Shown: in pieces, positions 27,547 through 36,414 of the stretch | Layout of the letters: each line of letters starts with the position of its first letter | How positions within the stretch are numbered: the first letter of the stretch is position 1 | Source: an uncultured Ruminiclostridium sp. | GTDB taxonomy: Bacteria > Bacillota > Clostridia > Oscillospirales > Ruminococcaceae | Assembly: GCA_947594425.1 (NCBI GenBank) | Contig: CANQED010000003.1 | Coordinates: forward strand, 143,793-207,792 | Direction: 5' to 3' | Length of the DNA stretch: 64,000 nt | Program-made: the position numbers and the translations under genes | The notes under the pieces: model-generated | What the model was told of the DNA's origin: nothing | What the model saw: only the letters and a program-made list of their open reading frames with translations | Database searches by the model: none

Positions 27547-28095
27547 ATGGCTGCAAAGAAAACTACTCCTACCGAAGAGGTAAAGACCGCTAAAAAACCT
27601 GCGGCTGAAACTAAGCCCGTTGAAGCTAAGCCCGCTGAGGCTAAGGCTGTAGAGGCTAAGCCCGCCGAGAAAAAGACCGCAGAGAAGAAGCCTGCTGCCG
27701 CTAAAAAGCCCGCCGCTGCCAAGAAGACTGCCGCTAAGAAGCCCGCAGCTAAGAAAGCAGAGCCTAAGGCCGCTCCCGACATCAACGAGATAACCGAGCT
27801 TATCAGAAAGAAGATAGCTAAGAAGGACGTTTCCAAGATAAACGAGAAGATAGCAGTTTCCGTTAAGGTATACGGCGAATATGAGGATTATCTCTACATA
27901 CTTGTAGAGGACGGCACCGTTGACGTACAGCCCTACGGCTATATCGGACCCGATGTACATATCGACCTGCCGATAGACGACGCTCTGGCTATAATCAACG
28001 GCAAGTACGACTATAAGGCAAAGATACTGTCCGGCGACTTTTACGCCGTGGGAGCTTTGACCAAGTTGCTCAAGATAAAAGAGGCACTGTTCTAA
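27547..28095 (+). CDS. Histone H1-like Lys/Ala/Pro-rich tail fused to a small SCP2/DUF6465-like domain
   Basis: MAAKKTTPTEEVKTAKKPAAETKPVEAKPAEAK...AAKKTAAKKPAAKKAEPKAA, then INEKIAVSVKVYGEYEDYLYILVEDGTVDVQPYGYIGPDVHIDLPIDDALAIINGKYDYKAKILSGDFYAVGALTKLLKIKEALF. Confidence 0.7.
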   Translation: MAAKKTTPTEEVKTAKKPAAETKPVEAKPAEAKAVEAKPAEKKTAEKKPAAAKKPAAAKKTAAKKPAAKKAEPKAAPDINEITELIRKKIAKKDVSKINEKIAVSVKVYGEYEDYLYILVEDGTVDVQPYGYIGPDVHIDLPIDDALAIINGKYDYKAKILSGDFYAVGALTKLLKIKEALF

Positions 28096-28119
28096 TAAAA
28101 ACAAAGGCAGGTTTTTGTC

Positions 28120-28989
28120 ATGCAAAAGGTTAAAAAGGCGGTCATTCTCGCCGCAGGCTACGGCACGAGAGTACTGCCCGCCAGCAAGGCTATCCCTAAG
28201 GAAATGCTGAACATAGTGGACAAGCCCGCTATACAATACATTGTTGAAGAAGTGGTTAATTCGGGCATAACCGACATACTCATAGTAGTATCAAGAGGAA
28301 AGCACGAAATAGAAGATCACTTTGACCGCAAGCCCGACCTTGAGGCGCAATTGCTTAAGAGCAACAAGACCGAATTTTACAAGGTCGTGACGGATATTGC
28401 CGATATGGGCAAGGGCATACAGTATGTGCGCCAGCAGGAGCAAAACGGCACAGGCGGCGCCGTGATGTACGCTAAGAGCTTTGTCGGAGACGATCCGTTT
28501 GTAGTCGTGTACGGCGACGATGTAATTATCGGCGACGACCCCTGCACCGCTCAGTGCTGCCGCGCTTATGAAAAGTACGGCAAGGCTGTAGTCTCTATGA
28601 AAGAGGTGCCGTTTGAGCTTGTGCTCAAATACTGCACCCTTGACGTAAAGCCCGCCGAGAGCAATATCTACTATATCTCCGATATGATAGAAAAGCCCAA
28701 GCCCGAGCAGGTGATTTCTAATTTTGCCATTCTCGGACGCTGCGTGCTTCCCGCTAAGGTATTTGATATACTCGAGACCCTGCCTACCGGCGCGGGCGGA
28801 GAATATCAGCTCACCGACGCTATGAAGCAGCTCGCCGTCACCGAGGGCATGATAGGCGTAGACTTTACCGGCACGCGTTATGATATGGGCAACAAGCTCG
28901 GCATAATGAAAGCCTGCGTAGAGACCGCGCTAAAGCACCCGGAGATAGGCGACGACTTTAGGGAATATCTAAAGTCACTTGATATTTGA
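28120..28989 (+). CDS. galU: UTP--glucose-1-phosphate uridylyltransferase
   Basis: KAVILAAGYGTRVLPASKAIPKEMLNIVDKPAIQYIVEE and GGAVMYAKSFVGDDPFVVVYGDDVI. Confidence 0.95.
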   Translation: MQKVKKAVILAAGYGTRVLPASKAIPKEMLNIVDKPAIQYIVEEVVNSGITDILIVVSRGKHEIEDHFDRKPDLEAQLLKSNKTEFYKVVTDIADMGKGIQYVRQQEQNGTGGAVMYAKSFVGDDPFVVVYGDDVIIGDDPCTAQCCRAYEKYGKAVVSMKEVPFELVLKYCTLDVKPAESNIYYISDMIEKPKPEQVISNFAILGRCVLPAKVFDILETLPTGAGGEYQLTDAMKQLAVTEGMIGVDFTGTRYDMGNKLGIMKACVETALKHPEIGDDFREYLKSLDI

Positions 28990-29014
28990 GTTCATCTAAA
29001 TTAACTATTTTGCA

Positions 29015-29055
29015 AATACCACCACCCCCGCGTATACCGCGGGGGTGGTGGTATT
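29015..29055 (+). terminator. Strong hairpin terminator after galU, left boundary of the R-M island
   Basis: Perfect 18-bp stem AATACCACCACCCCCGCG / CGCGGGGGTGGTGGTATT with 5-nt loop. Confidence 0.75.
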
Positions 29056-29088
29056 ATTGATACAAGTCAAAAATTTTGCCTTTTGGTA

Positions 29089-29117
29089 TTGCATTTATTC
29101 GCGATTTGGAATATAAT
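29089..29117 (+). promoter_or_regulatory. Promoter of the R-M operon
   Basis: TTGCAT-17 bp-TATAAT upstream of ATG 29148. Confidence 0.6.
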
Positions 29118-29147
29118 AATTACAAGAGATTTTTTGGGGGTTATGCC

Positions 29148-30215
29148 ATGAACATAATTTCTGCTCGCGAGGCTGCAAAAAAATGGGGCATTTCACAGCG
29201 GAGAGTTGCGGTTTTGTGCGCGGAAAACCGCATTCCGGGTGCAGCCATTGTCGGGAACAGCTGGGTTATACCCGCCGACGCCGCAAAGCCTATTGACGAA
29301 CGTTCAAACCGTATTGAAAAAGCGGAAAAAAACGCAGGCCCATTTGTAAAATGGGCGGGCGGCAAAGGTCAGTTGATAAGAGAAATAGAGCAGTATTATC
29401 CGTTTGGAGACGGCAAGATTAAAAAATACGCTGAACCGTTTGTTGGCGGAGGGGCGGTTTTATTTGATATTTTGGACAAGTATGATTTGGATGAAGTATA
29501 TATAAGTGATATTAACGCTGAACTTATCAATGCTTATATTAAGATTCGTGACAATGCAGATGAAATTATAAATCTGCTGTATAGGTATCAAAACGAATAT
29601 ATTCCGCTTGAAACAGATGAGAGAAAAATCTATTATATGTCAAAAAGAGATCGGTTTAATGAGTTGAAAATAAACGGTGATACGGCGGAAAATGCAGAAA
29701 AAGCCGCGCTTATGATTTTCCTAAATAAAACCTGTTTTAACGGGCTTTACCGAGTGAATAGAAAAGGTCTTTTCAACGTGCCTATGGGAGCATATAAAAA
29801 TCCTCTCATATGCGATGAAAACAATCTTCGCGCCGTATCGGACAGACTAAAAAACGTGGAAATAGTCTGCGGAGATTACAGTAAATCGGAAAGCTTTATT
29901 GATAAGAATACTTTTGTGTATTTCGATCCGCCGTATCGCCCACTTACAGGAACGGCAAGTTTTACCGCTTATACAGAAAATCTGTTTGATGATGAAAGGC
30001 AAATTGAGCTTGCAAGATTTGTGGAAGCGATGAATAAAAAAGGCGCGAAAATTGTTGTAAGCAATTCCGACCCGAAAAATTCATCTACTGATGATAATTT
30101 TTTTGATGAACTTTATAAGGATCATCATATCAAAAGAGTGCAGGCAACAAGAATGATTAACTGTAACAGTGAATTAAGAGGGAAACTAAGCGAATTACTG
30201 ATTAGCAATTTTTAA
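29148..30215 (+). CDS. D12-class DNA adenine methyltransferase (DpnM/Dam-like) with N-terminal helix-turn-helix
   Basis: NIISAREAAKKWGISQRRVAVLCAENRIPGAAIVGNSWVIPADAAKP HTH; GPFVKWAGGKGQLIREIEQYYP, EPFVGGGAVLFDIL, FVYFDPPYRPL. Start moved to ATG 29148 after GGGGG. Confidence 0.9.
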   Translation: MNIISAREAAKKWGISQRRVAVLCAENRIPGAAIVGNSWVIPADAAKPIDERSNRIEKAEKNAGPFVKWAGGKGQLIREIEQYYPFGDGKIKKYAEPFVGGGAVLFDILDKYDLDEVYISDINAELINAYIKIRDNADEIINLLYRYQNEYIPLETDERKIYYMSKRDRFNELKINGDTAENAEKAALMIFLNKTCFNGLYRVNRKGLFNVPMGAYKNPLICDENNLRAVSDRLKNVEIVCGDYSKSESFIDKNTFVYFDPPYRPLTGTASFTAYTENLFDDERQIELARFVEAMNKKGAKIVVSNSDPKNSSTDDNFFDELYKDHHIKRVQATRMINCNSELRGKLSELLISNF

Positions 30216-30224
30216 GGAGGAAAA

Positions 30225-30827
30225 ATGATTTTCGAGTATGATGTTGCGCTATCGTTTGCAGGAGAAGACCGAGCGTTTGTTGAAGATTGTGCGGAGATTT
30301 TACGCTCATTAAGCATTAATGTGTTTTATGATAATTACGAAAAAGATGTTTTATTTGGGAAAAATTTGTATAAGTATTTAGCAGATATTTACCAAAATAG
30401 AGCTCGCTTTGCAGTTGTTTTTGTATCAAAATCATATAAGAAAAAACGTTGGACAAAACATGAACTTGAATATATTACTGCAAGGAAATTTAAGCAAGAT
30501 GAAGAATATCTTTTGCCAGTAAAGCTCGATGAAACGGAATTAGATGAAATAACTTTAACAACGGGTTATTTACAAGGTGACAGTCCGGTAAATGTTGCGA
30601 TTACAATAGCCAAGAAAATTAATCCTAAGTTGGATTTAGAATTGATGTTGTCTGAGTTGGAACATTATTTGCCTGATTATGAAATCAAAATTATCGGTAG
30701 CGAGGTGTCTTTCTATTGTGAAAAAGAAGATTTTTCTGCAAAATATCCAATTGGTTTTATGATGGAATTATACCGTCAAGATTTAATAGAGCAAGCCTTT
30801 ATATTGCCTTCTATTGTACCTAATTAA
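30225..30827 (+). CDS. TIR-domain protein
   Basis: EYDVALSFAGEDRAFVEDCAEILRSLSINVFYDNYEKDVLFGKNLYKYLADIYQNRARFAVVFVSKSYKKKRWTKHELEYITARKF; RBS AAGGAGG. Confidence 0.9.
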   Translation: MIFEYDVALSFAGEDRAFVEDCAEILRSLSINVFYDNYEKDVLFGKNLYKYLADIYQNRARFAVVFVSKSYKKKRWTKHELEYITARKFKQDEEYLLPVKLDETELDEITLTTGYLQGDSPVNVAITIAKKINPKLDLELMLSELEHYLPDYEIKIIGSEVSFYCEKEDFSAKYPIGFMMELYRQDLIEQAFILPSIVPN

Positions 30828-30842
30828 CAGAAGGAGTTATTC

Positions 30843-31703
30843 ATGACTAGAGATTTCAACTTATGGTTATCGGGATTTCGTGACAGTATAGCCGATTATG
30901 AATATTATGTTGATTTTGAGAAAGTTCATCGTAATATAGATAAAATAAAAATTGAGCTTAATATTTTAAATTCTCTTGTGGGTTCTAAAAGCATTGAGAG
31001 CGACTTTGAAAAGTTAATTAAAAAGTATCCGGAAGCACTGAAATGCATTCCGCTGTTATTGGCGGTAAGAGCAGCCGAGATATATGCTATTGACGGTGAC
31101 GGCGCATTTACTTATTCGTTTAACAAACCGAATATTTCTGTGGAACAGTATAAAACTTTTATGCACAAAACCGGACTGTTTGATTTAATGGCAAATCATA
31201 TAATCAACAATCTTGTTGACTACGCTACGGGAGTAGAAACCGGTCTTGATTCAAACGGGCGCAAAAATCGCGGCGGTCATCTGATGGAAAACTTGGTTGA
31301 AAGTTTTATAGAAAAATCCGGTTTTATTAAAGACGAAACCTATTTCAAAGAGATGTATATTCATCAAATTACAGACAAATGGGGTATTGATTTATCTGCT
31401 ATATCAAATCAAGGCAAGGCAGAAAAACGCTTTGATTTTGTTATAAAAACCGATGATATGATTTACGCCATCGAAACAAATTTCTACGGCAGCGGCGGCA
31501 GCAAACTAAACGAAACCGCCCGCAGCTACAAAACGTTAGCTTTAGAAGCCGACACTATAGACGGATTTACATTCGTATGGTTTACCGACGGTAAAGGCTG
31601 GGCAAGCGCACGTAATAATCTTGAAGAAACATTTGATGTTATGGAGCACATTTATAATATAAGGGATCTGGAAAATGGAATAATGAGCGAGGTTTTCAGA
31701 TAA
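30843..31703 (+). CDS. Type II restriction endonuclease, DpnII/MboI family (predicted GATC)
   Basis: GLDSNGRKNRGGHLMENLVESFI, KRFDFVIKTDDMIYAIETNFYGSGGSKLNETARSYKTL; resembles R.DpnII; flanked by methyltransferases. Confidence 0.88.
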   Translation: MTRDFNLWLSGFRDSIADYEYYVDFEKVHRNIDKIKIELNILNSLVGSKSIESDFEKLIKKYPEALKCIPLLLAVRAAEIYAIDGDGAFTYSFNKPNISVEQYKTFMHKTGLFDLMANHIINNLVDYATGVETGLDSNGRKNRGGHLMENLVESFIEKSGFIKDETYFKEMYIHQITDKWGIDLSAISNQGKAEKRFDFVIKTDDMIYAIETNFYGSGGSKLNETARSYKTLALEADTIDGFTFVWFTDGKGWASARNNLEETFDVMEHIYNIRDLENGIMSEVFR

Positions 31704-32452
31704 TGTCAAGCAAAAAAATAAAAAAATGGCAGCCCGAGGATTTTGAACTTGAAATGACTACCCACTGGTCGTTCCCGAAGCGCGGGGACTGGGCTACTCA
31801 TGACGCAAAATGGCGCGGGAACTGGTCACCATACATACCGAGAAACATAATTCTGCGCTATTCAAAAGAGGGCGACACCGTCCTCGACCAGTTTGCCGGT
31901 GGGGGCACCACCCTCGTAGAGGCAAAGCTTTTAAACCGTGACATTATCGGTGTGGACTGTAACGACGATGCGCTTGCGAGATGCCGTGAAAAGATTGATT
32001 TCGACTATCCTCTCGCGCATGGAAAGGTCTATCTTTATAAAGGCGACGCTCGCGATCTGTATTTTCAGAGTGACGAATCGATCGATTTAATCTGTACTCA
32101 CCCGCCCTATGCGGACATAATTCGATACAGTGACAATATTCCGGAGGATCTGTCACGGCTGAAATTAAAGGATTTTTTAGTACAGATGAAGCCGGTTGCC
32201 GAAGAGTGCTACCGCGTTTTAAAGAAGGACAAGTTCTGCGCAATTTTGATGGGCGACACACGGCAAAAGGGCTGTATGGTGCCACTAAGCTTTGAGGTAA
32301 TGAAAATTTTCGAGAGCGCGGGATTCAAGCTGAAAGAGATAATTATTAAGGAGCAGCATAATTGCAAGGCAACGGGGTACTGGAAAACAAACAGCGTAAA
32401 GTATAACTTTTTGCTGATTGCTCATGAGTATTTGTTTGTGTTTAGGAAGTAA
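31703..32452 (+). CDS. DNA methyltransferase (N6/N4 amino class), second modification subunit
   Basis: WSFPKRGDWATHDAKWRGNWSPYIPRNIILRYSKEGDTVLDQFAGGGTTLVEAKLLNRDIIGVDCN and LICTHPPYADIIRYS; TAATG overlap with the nuclease stop. Confidence 0.88.
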   Translation: MSSKKIKKWQPEDFELEMTTHWSFPKRGDWATHDAKWRGNWSPYIPRNIILRYSKEGDTVLDQFAGGGTTLVEAKLLNRDIIGVDCNDDALARCREKIDFDYPLAHGKVYLYKGDARDLYFQSDESIDLICTHPPYADIIRYSDNIPEDLSRLKLKDFLVQMKPVAEECYRVLKKDKFCAILMGDTRQKGCMVPLSFEVMKIFESAGFKLKEIIIKEQHNCKATGYWKTNSVKYNFLLIAHEYLFVFRK

Positions 32453-32477
32453 TTTAAATACCATAATTATAAAATAT

Positions 32478-32525
32478 CGACCGACTTACCGTAATCATAC
32501 TGCAAGCCGGTCGGTTTATCTTATA
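32478..32525. terminator. Hairpin between the R-M operon and the convergent sseB gene
   Basis: CGACCGACTT ... AAGCCGGTCG imperfect stem followed by T-rich sequence. Confidence 0.55.
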
Positions 32526-32533
32526 TATTCTTA

Positions 32534-33313
32534 CTACACCCTCACGTAAAACGGCACTTTTTCCCTCGTGGACTGCTTTCCTGTGGGGTCGGCGAAAGAC
32601 ATAACGACAAAGGGGGCTTTTTCGTCGTTCATATCGTTTAAAAATTTGTCGAAAAGCTCGGTCTTAAATTCCTCAAAATCCTTGCCCTCGTCGAGGTCGG
32701 CGACTATCAGGCGGTTTTGCTGCTCGCCCTTGCTCATAGCGAGGAGGTATGCCTTTTTGACGTCGCCGCGCTTGTCAAAATAGCTTTCGAGCGGCGCTCT
32801 CACCTCGTCGGGTATATCCGTCAGCTCGCGGATAACGGCTATCTCGCCGTTTTTGATGCGCTGGGCGGTGATGATATTCTTTATCGCCAAGGCCTGCTGA
32901 GGACCTACTATCACGTTATCCGAAAACGGATTTATAGCAAAGCCCTCCATCTGGCATTTAGGGTCGGAGAGCATTCTCGCAAAGTCGTTGTACCCGAGCC
33001 CCAAAAAGTCCATTTTATTGATATCGGAGCGGCTCTTTTTGAGCTCCTCTATATCGGTGAACGCCATAAAATACTTTTTGCCCTGCTTATTGGTAAGGTG
33101 GCTGAATTTTACCTGTAATTTGTTTTCTTCCTCGCCGTCGGAAAGAGCCACGGGTACTATCAGCCTTGCTCTTAACAGTGCGTTTATATAATCCGCCTGC
33201 GCCTGAGGCGGGGGCGTAGGAGAGCTTTTTATCCCGTTTATCGCCGCGACGAGCGCGGGGTTGGTTATCTCCATAGTCTTTTGTCTTAATAGCTTTTTTT
33301 GCTCGTCTGTCAT
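32534..33313 (-). CDS. SseB-family protein
   Basis: MTDEQKKLLRQKTMEITNPALVAAINGIKSSPT...FMAFTDIEELKKSRSDINKMDFLGLGYNDFARML...AINPFSDNVIVGPQQ. ATG at 33313. Confidence 0.7.
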   Translation of the reverse strand: MTDEQKKLLRQKTMEITNPALVAAINGIKSSPTPPPQAQADYINALLRARLIVPVALSDGEEENKLQVKFSHLTNKQGKKYFMAFTDIEELKKSRSDINKMDFLGLGYNDFARMLSDPKCQMEGFAINPFSDNVIVGPQQALAIKNIITAQRIKNGEIAVIRELTDIPDEVRAPLESYFDKRGDVKKAYLLAMSKGEQQNRLIVADLDEGKDFEEFKTELFDKFLNDMNDEKAPFVVMSFADPTGKQSTREKVPFYVRV

Positions 33314-33338
33314 ATCTATGTCCCTTTCGTAAGGAAGC

Positions 33339-33935
33339 TTACAGCTCGCTGCGGTTCTCGAGCGCACGCTGGAGCGTCACATCGTCGGCATATTCTATCG
33401 CCGCGCCCGCGGGCAGCCCGTAGGCGAGCCGCGTGACCTTTATGCCCATAGGCTTTATCATACGGCTGAGATACACCGCCGTAGCCTCGCCCTCGACCGT
33501 CGGGTCGGTCGCCATAATGACCTCGTCGCAGTCGGTGAGCCTGCCCATAAGCTCTTTTATCTTAAGCTGCTGAGGGCCTATCCCGTTTATCGGGGAAAGC
33601 AGTCCGTGCAGCACATGGTACACCCCGTTAAAGCCGCCCGACCGCTCAAAGGCGGTGACGTCCTTAGGAGCCTCGACCACGCATATCGTCCTTTTGTCGC
33701 GGCTGTCGTCGTCGCAGATAGGGCATACCTCTCCCCCGCAGAAGTTTTGGCAGACGCTGCATGTCTTTACCGAGCGGCGCGCGTTAAGTATCCCCTCGGC
33801 AAAAGCCTCCACCTGCTCCTCGGGCTGATTTAGTATATGGTACGCAAGCCTCTGCGCGGTCTTTAAGCCTATTCCGGGCAGCCGCGCGAACTGCTCTGCC
33901 GCAAGAATGAGCGGCTCGGGATCAAATTCGCTCAT
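33339..33935 (-). CDS. recR: Recombination mediator RecR
   Basis: LILAAEQFARLPGIGLKTAQRLAYHIL; zinc finger CSVCQNFCGGEVCPICDD; TOPRIM. Confidence 0.97.
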   Translation of the reverse strand: MSEFDPEPLILAAEQFARLPGIGLKTAQRLAYHILNQPEEQVEAFAEGILNARRSVKTCSVCQNFCGGEVCPICDDDSRDKRTICVVEAPKDVTAFERSGGFNGVYHVLHGLLSPINGIGPQQLKIKELMGRLTDCDEVIMATDPTVEGEATAVYLSRMIKPMGIKVTRLAYGLPAGAAIEYADDVTLQRALENRSEL

Positions 33936-34285
33936 CAGATAAGTCCGGGTATGTTGACCGAACCCGTTACCTTTTCCATCTCGCTGGCGCTTACTTCTTC
34001 TATCTGCCCGATAACGGCGTTTACGCCCGCGATGATTATATCCTGAAGATCCTCGATATTATCCTTATCCACGCAGTCGGGATTGAGCTTTACGGATTGC
34101 AGCTTTTTGTCGCCGGTCATAACGACCTCGATCATTCCGCCTGCCGCCGACGCGGTAAACTCGCGCTGGTCAAGCTCCGCCTGAACGCGCTCGATATCCT
34201 CCTGCATCTTCTGCGCCTGCTTTATCATATTGTTCATATTGCCTGCGCCTTTGTTCTGATATTCCTTGGGTAATCTTGCTTTCAT
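33935..34285 (-). CDS. YbaB/EbfC family nucleoid-associated protein
   Basis: NMNNMIKQAQKMQEDIERVQAELDQREFTASAAGGMIEVVMTGDKKLQSVKLNPD; dnaX-ybaB-recR order. Confidence 0.95.
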   Translation of the reverse strand: MKARLPKEYQNKGAGNMNNMIKQAQKMQEDIERVQAELDQREFTASAAGGMIEVVMTGDKKLQSVKLNPDCVDKDNIEDLQDIIIAGVNAVIGQIEEVSASEMEKVTGSVNIPGLI

Positions 34286-34305
34286 AGCTTTTTCCTTTCG
34301 TATCG

Positions 34306-36150
34306 TCAATTCTTTTTGGTTTTTATTATAACGCCCATGCTCTCGGCTTTTTTAAGAAAAGCTCCCGCACGGTCGCGTATCTCGTCGTCGTCTTTATCAT
34401 CCTCGGCAAATTTAAGCGTCAGCTGCCGCGAGGTTATCTGCTTTGCCGCCGAAATAAGCCGCATTGCCGAATCGCCCTTTGAGAGAAACTCCCGTAAAAA
34501 CGGCGAATATCCGCTGAATATTATTTCCCGCTCGGTAAGCTGCACCTTTACATCCTTTAACAGCGCCTTTAAAAAGTCGGGCAAAAGCTCGTATATCTGC
34601 GCCCATTGCCCGCTAGGGTCAAGGTCGTTGAGCTGCATTATCGGGTCGTCGGGCTCGGGTATCGGGTATTCTTCTCCGCCTGTCGGGAGTTCTTCCCCGC
34701 CCGCAGGCACATTAGGCTCAAACGGTAAGGGTTCTTCCCCACCTGTGGGCACATTAGGCTCGAACGGTAAGGGTTCTTCCCCGCCCATGGGCACATTAGG
34801 CTCAAATGGCAGGGGCTCTTCCTCCTCGACATTAAATAACCAGTCGGGCTTGCCGTCAGAGCGCGGCGCGGGGTCCTCGGGTACAGGCTCCGGCTTTGGT
34901 GCGGGAGCGGTACTCTGCGCGGGCTTTTCGGGAGCAGGCGCGGGTTTTGGCGTCGGTGTAACGGTCGGCGCGGGGGCAATACTCGGCTTGTCCGCATAAG
35001 AACGAGATAAGCCGTCTAGCTTTTTCTCTAAGCGCTCGAGCCGTATCGACAGGGAGGTCGTGTCGCTGTCCATATCCGGCGTACACAGCCTTATTAGGCA
35101 CATCTGCGCCGCCGTTTCGCGCCGAGGCATTTTCGCCCCGCGAGAGGTAAAGTCCTGCAATATATCTATACAGCGTATGCATTCGGATACGGAAAATTCC
35201 GCCGCCTGCCGCTTTAGCTCGGCCGTATCCCCGCTCGCGGGCGGTATCAGCGTAAAGTCCATATTCATACTGCCGAGCAGCATAAGATTTCTAAAGTGTC
35301 CGCTGAGCTCATCGAGCAGCAGTATCGGGTCCTTTGACTCGTTGTGCAGGTCGCTCAGCAGCTTTAGCGCGGTGGGCGCGTCCTGCCTTTTAATACAGTC
35401 GGCGAGGGTAAAAAGGTGCTCGCCGGACGCTAAGCCGACTGCGTCTCTTACCGTCTGCTCGGATATATCGTCGGTCGCTGAGGCGCAGCGGTCGAGCAAT
35501 GACAGCGCGTCTCTCATTCCGCCGTCCGACAGCCTTGATATAAGCTCGGCGGCGGCAAAGGATAATTTTACATTCTCTTTCTCGGCGACCTCGCAGAGCC
35601 GCTTAGCGCTGTCCTTTACCGCGATCCTGCCGAAGGTGAACTGCTGACAGCGTGATAGTATCGTCGCGGGCACCTTGTGCAGCTCGGTGGTAGCAAGTAT
35701 AAATATAACGTGGGGCGGCGGCTCTTCTATCGTCTTAAGCAGTGCGTTAAATGCCGATACCGACATCATATGCACCTCGTCTATAATATACACGCGGTAT
35801 TTGCAGGTGACGGGGGCGTATATGACCTCGTCGCGCAACGCGCGGACATTCTCCACGCCGTTATTAGACGCGGCGTCCATTTCGACGATATCGGGGCAGC
35901 CCTCGGCTATCGCGCGGCACGCCTCGCACTGCCCGCAGGGGTTGCCGTCTACGGGGGATAGGCAGTTTACCGCCTTAGCCATAAGCTTAGCGCAGGTGGT
36001 CTTGCCGGTTCCGCGCGAGCCGGTAAAAAGATAAGCGTGTGCCGTCTTGCCGCTCTTTATCTGATTTTTCAGTGTGGTGGTAATATGCTCCTGCGATATT
36101 ACGTCGTCAAATGTCGCAGGGCGATATTTACGATATAAGGCTAAATACAC
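34306..36150 (-). CDS. dnaX: DNA polymerase III gamma/tau subunit
   Basis: VYLALYRKYRPATFDDVISQEHITTTLKNQIKSGKTAHAYLFTGSRGTGKTTCAKLMAKA; zinc motif. GTG start at 36150 after GGGAGG; the upstream extension in the ORF track is SRP RNA. Confidence 0.95.
   Translation of the reverse strand: MYLALYRKYRPATFDDVISQEHITTTLKNQIKSGKTAHAYLFTGSRGTGKTTCAKLMAKAVNCLSPVDGNPCGQCEACRAIAEGCPDIVEMDAASNNGVENVRALRDEVIYAPVTCKYRVYIIDEVHMMSVSAFNALLKTIEEPPPHVIFILATTELHKVPATILSRCQQFTFGRIAVKDSAKRLCEVAEKENVKLSFAAAELISRLSDGGMRDALSLLDRCASATDDISEQTVRDAVGLASGEHLFTLADCIKRQDAPTALKLLSDLHNESKDPILLLDELSGHFRNLMLLGSMNMDFTLIPPASGDTAELKRQAAEFSVSECIRCIDILQDFTSRGAKMPRRETAAQMCLIRLCTPDMDSDTTSLSIRLERLEKKLDGLSRSYADKPSIAPAPTVTPTPKPAPAPEKPAQSTAPAPKPEPVPEDPAPRSDGKPDWLFNVEEEEPLPFEPNVPMGGEEPLPFEPNVPTGGEEPLPFEPNVPAGGEELPTGGEEYPIPEPDDPIMQLNDLDPSGQWAQIYELLPDFLKALLKDVKVQLTEREIIFSGYSPFLREFLSKGDSAMRLISAAKQITSRQLTLKFAEDDKDDDEIRDRAGAFLKKAESMGVIIKTKKN
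34690..34815. repeat. Three 42-bp tandem repeats in the dnaX linker
   Basis: GGCACATTAGGCTC... recurs at 34706, 34748 and 34790, encoding EEPLPFEPNVP(M/T/A)GG. Confidence 0.85.
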
Positions 36151-36175
36151 GCTATCCTCCCTCTCTTTAATGACA

Positions 36176-36300
36176 GACCCGTCATTATGAGTGTAAGCTT
36201 GCTGCGGCACAGGTCGTAACTGCTTAATGCTGCTCGGTTCCCCGCCTGACATGGTTCACAGAATTTCCTTGCACAGGGCTTACACCCATAATCACGGGTC
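36176..36300 (-). ncRNA. ffs: Signal recognition particle RNA, small bacterial type
   Basis: Reverse strand CCATGTCAGGCGGGGAACCGAGCAGCATTAAG domain IV signature with GGAA tetraloop, closed by GACCCGTGATTATGGGTGTAAGC / GCTTACACTCATAATGACGGGTC; immediately upstream of dnaX. Confidence 0.92.
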
Positions 36301-36414
36301 TGCTTTAAACCAAATGGTAATATAGATATTGTACCATATCTTGCGGAAAAAATCAAGTATTTTTTTGTTGGCGCGAATTCCGCCTAAATCGGCGCGAATT
36401 GTCACCCGTCGGGA

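Noticed and set aside
29000-32470. att-like direct repeats flanking the R-M island
   Set aside because: Only a trivial AAATACCA match was found on both sides; insufficient to claim site-specific insertion.
34316-34999. 227-aa forward ORF opposite dnaX
   Set aside because: Shadow of the dnaX Pro/Glu-rich linker repeats (GSSPPVGTLGSNGKG).
36141-36356. 71-aa reverse ORF and the N-terminal extension of the dnaX ORF
   Set aside because: They translate the SRP RNA region; the dnaX start is the GTG at 36150 with a good RBS.
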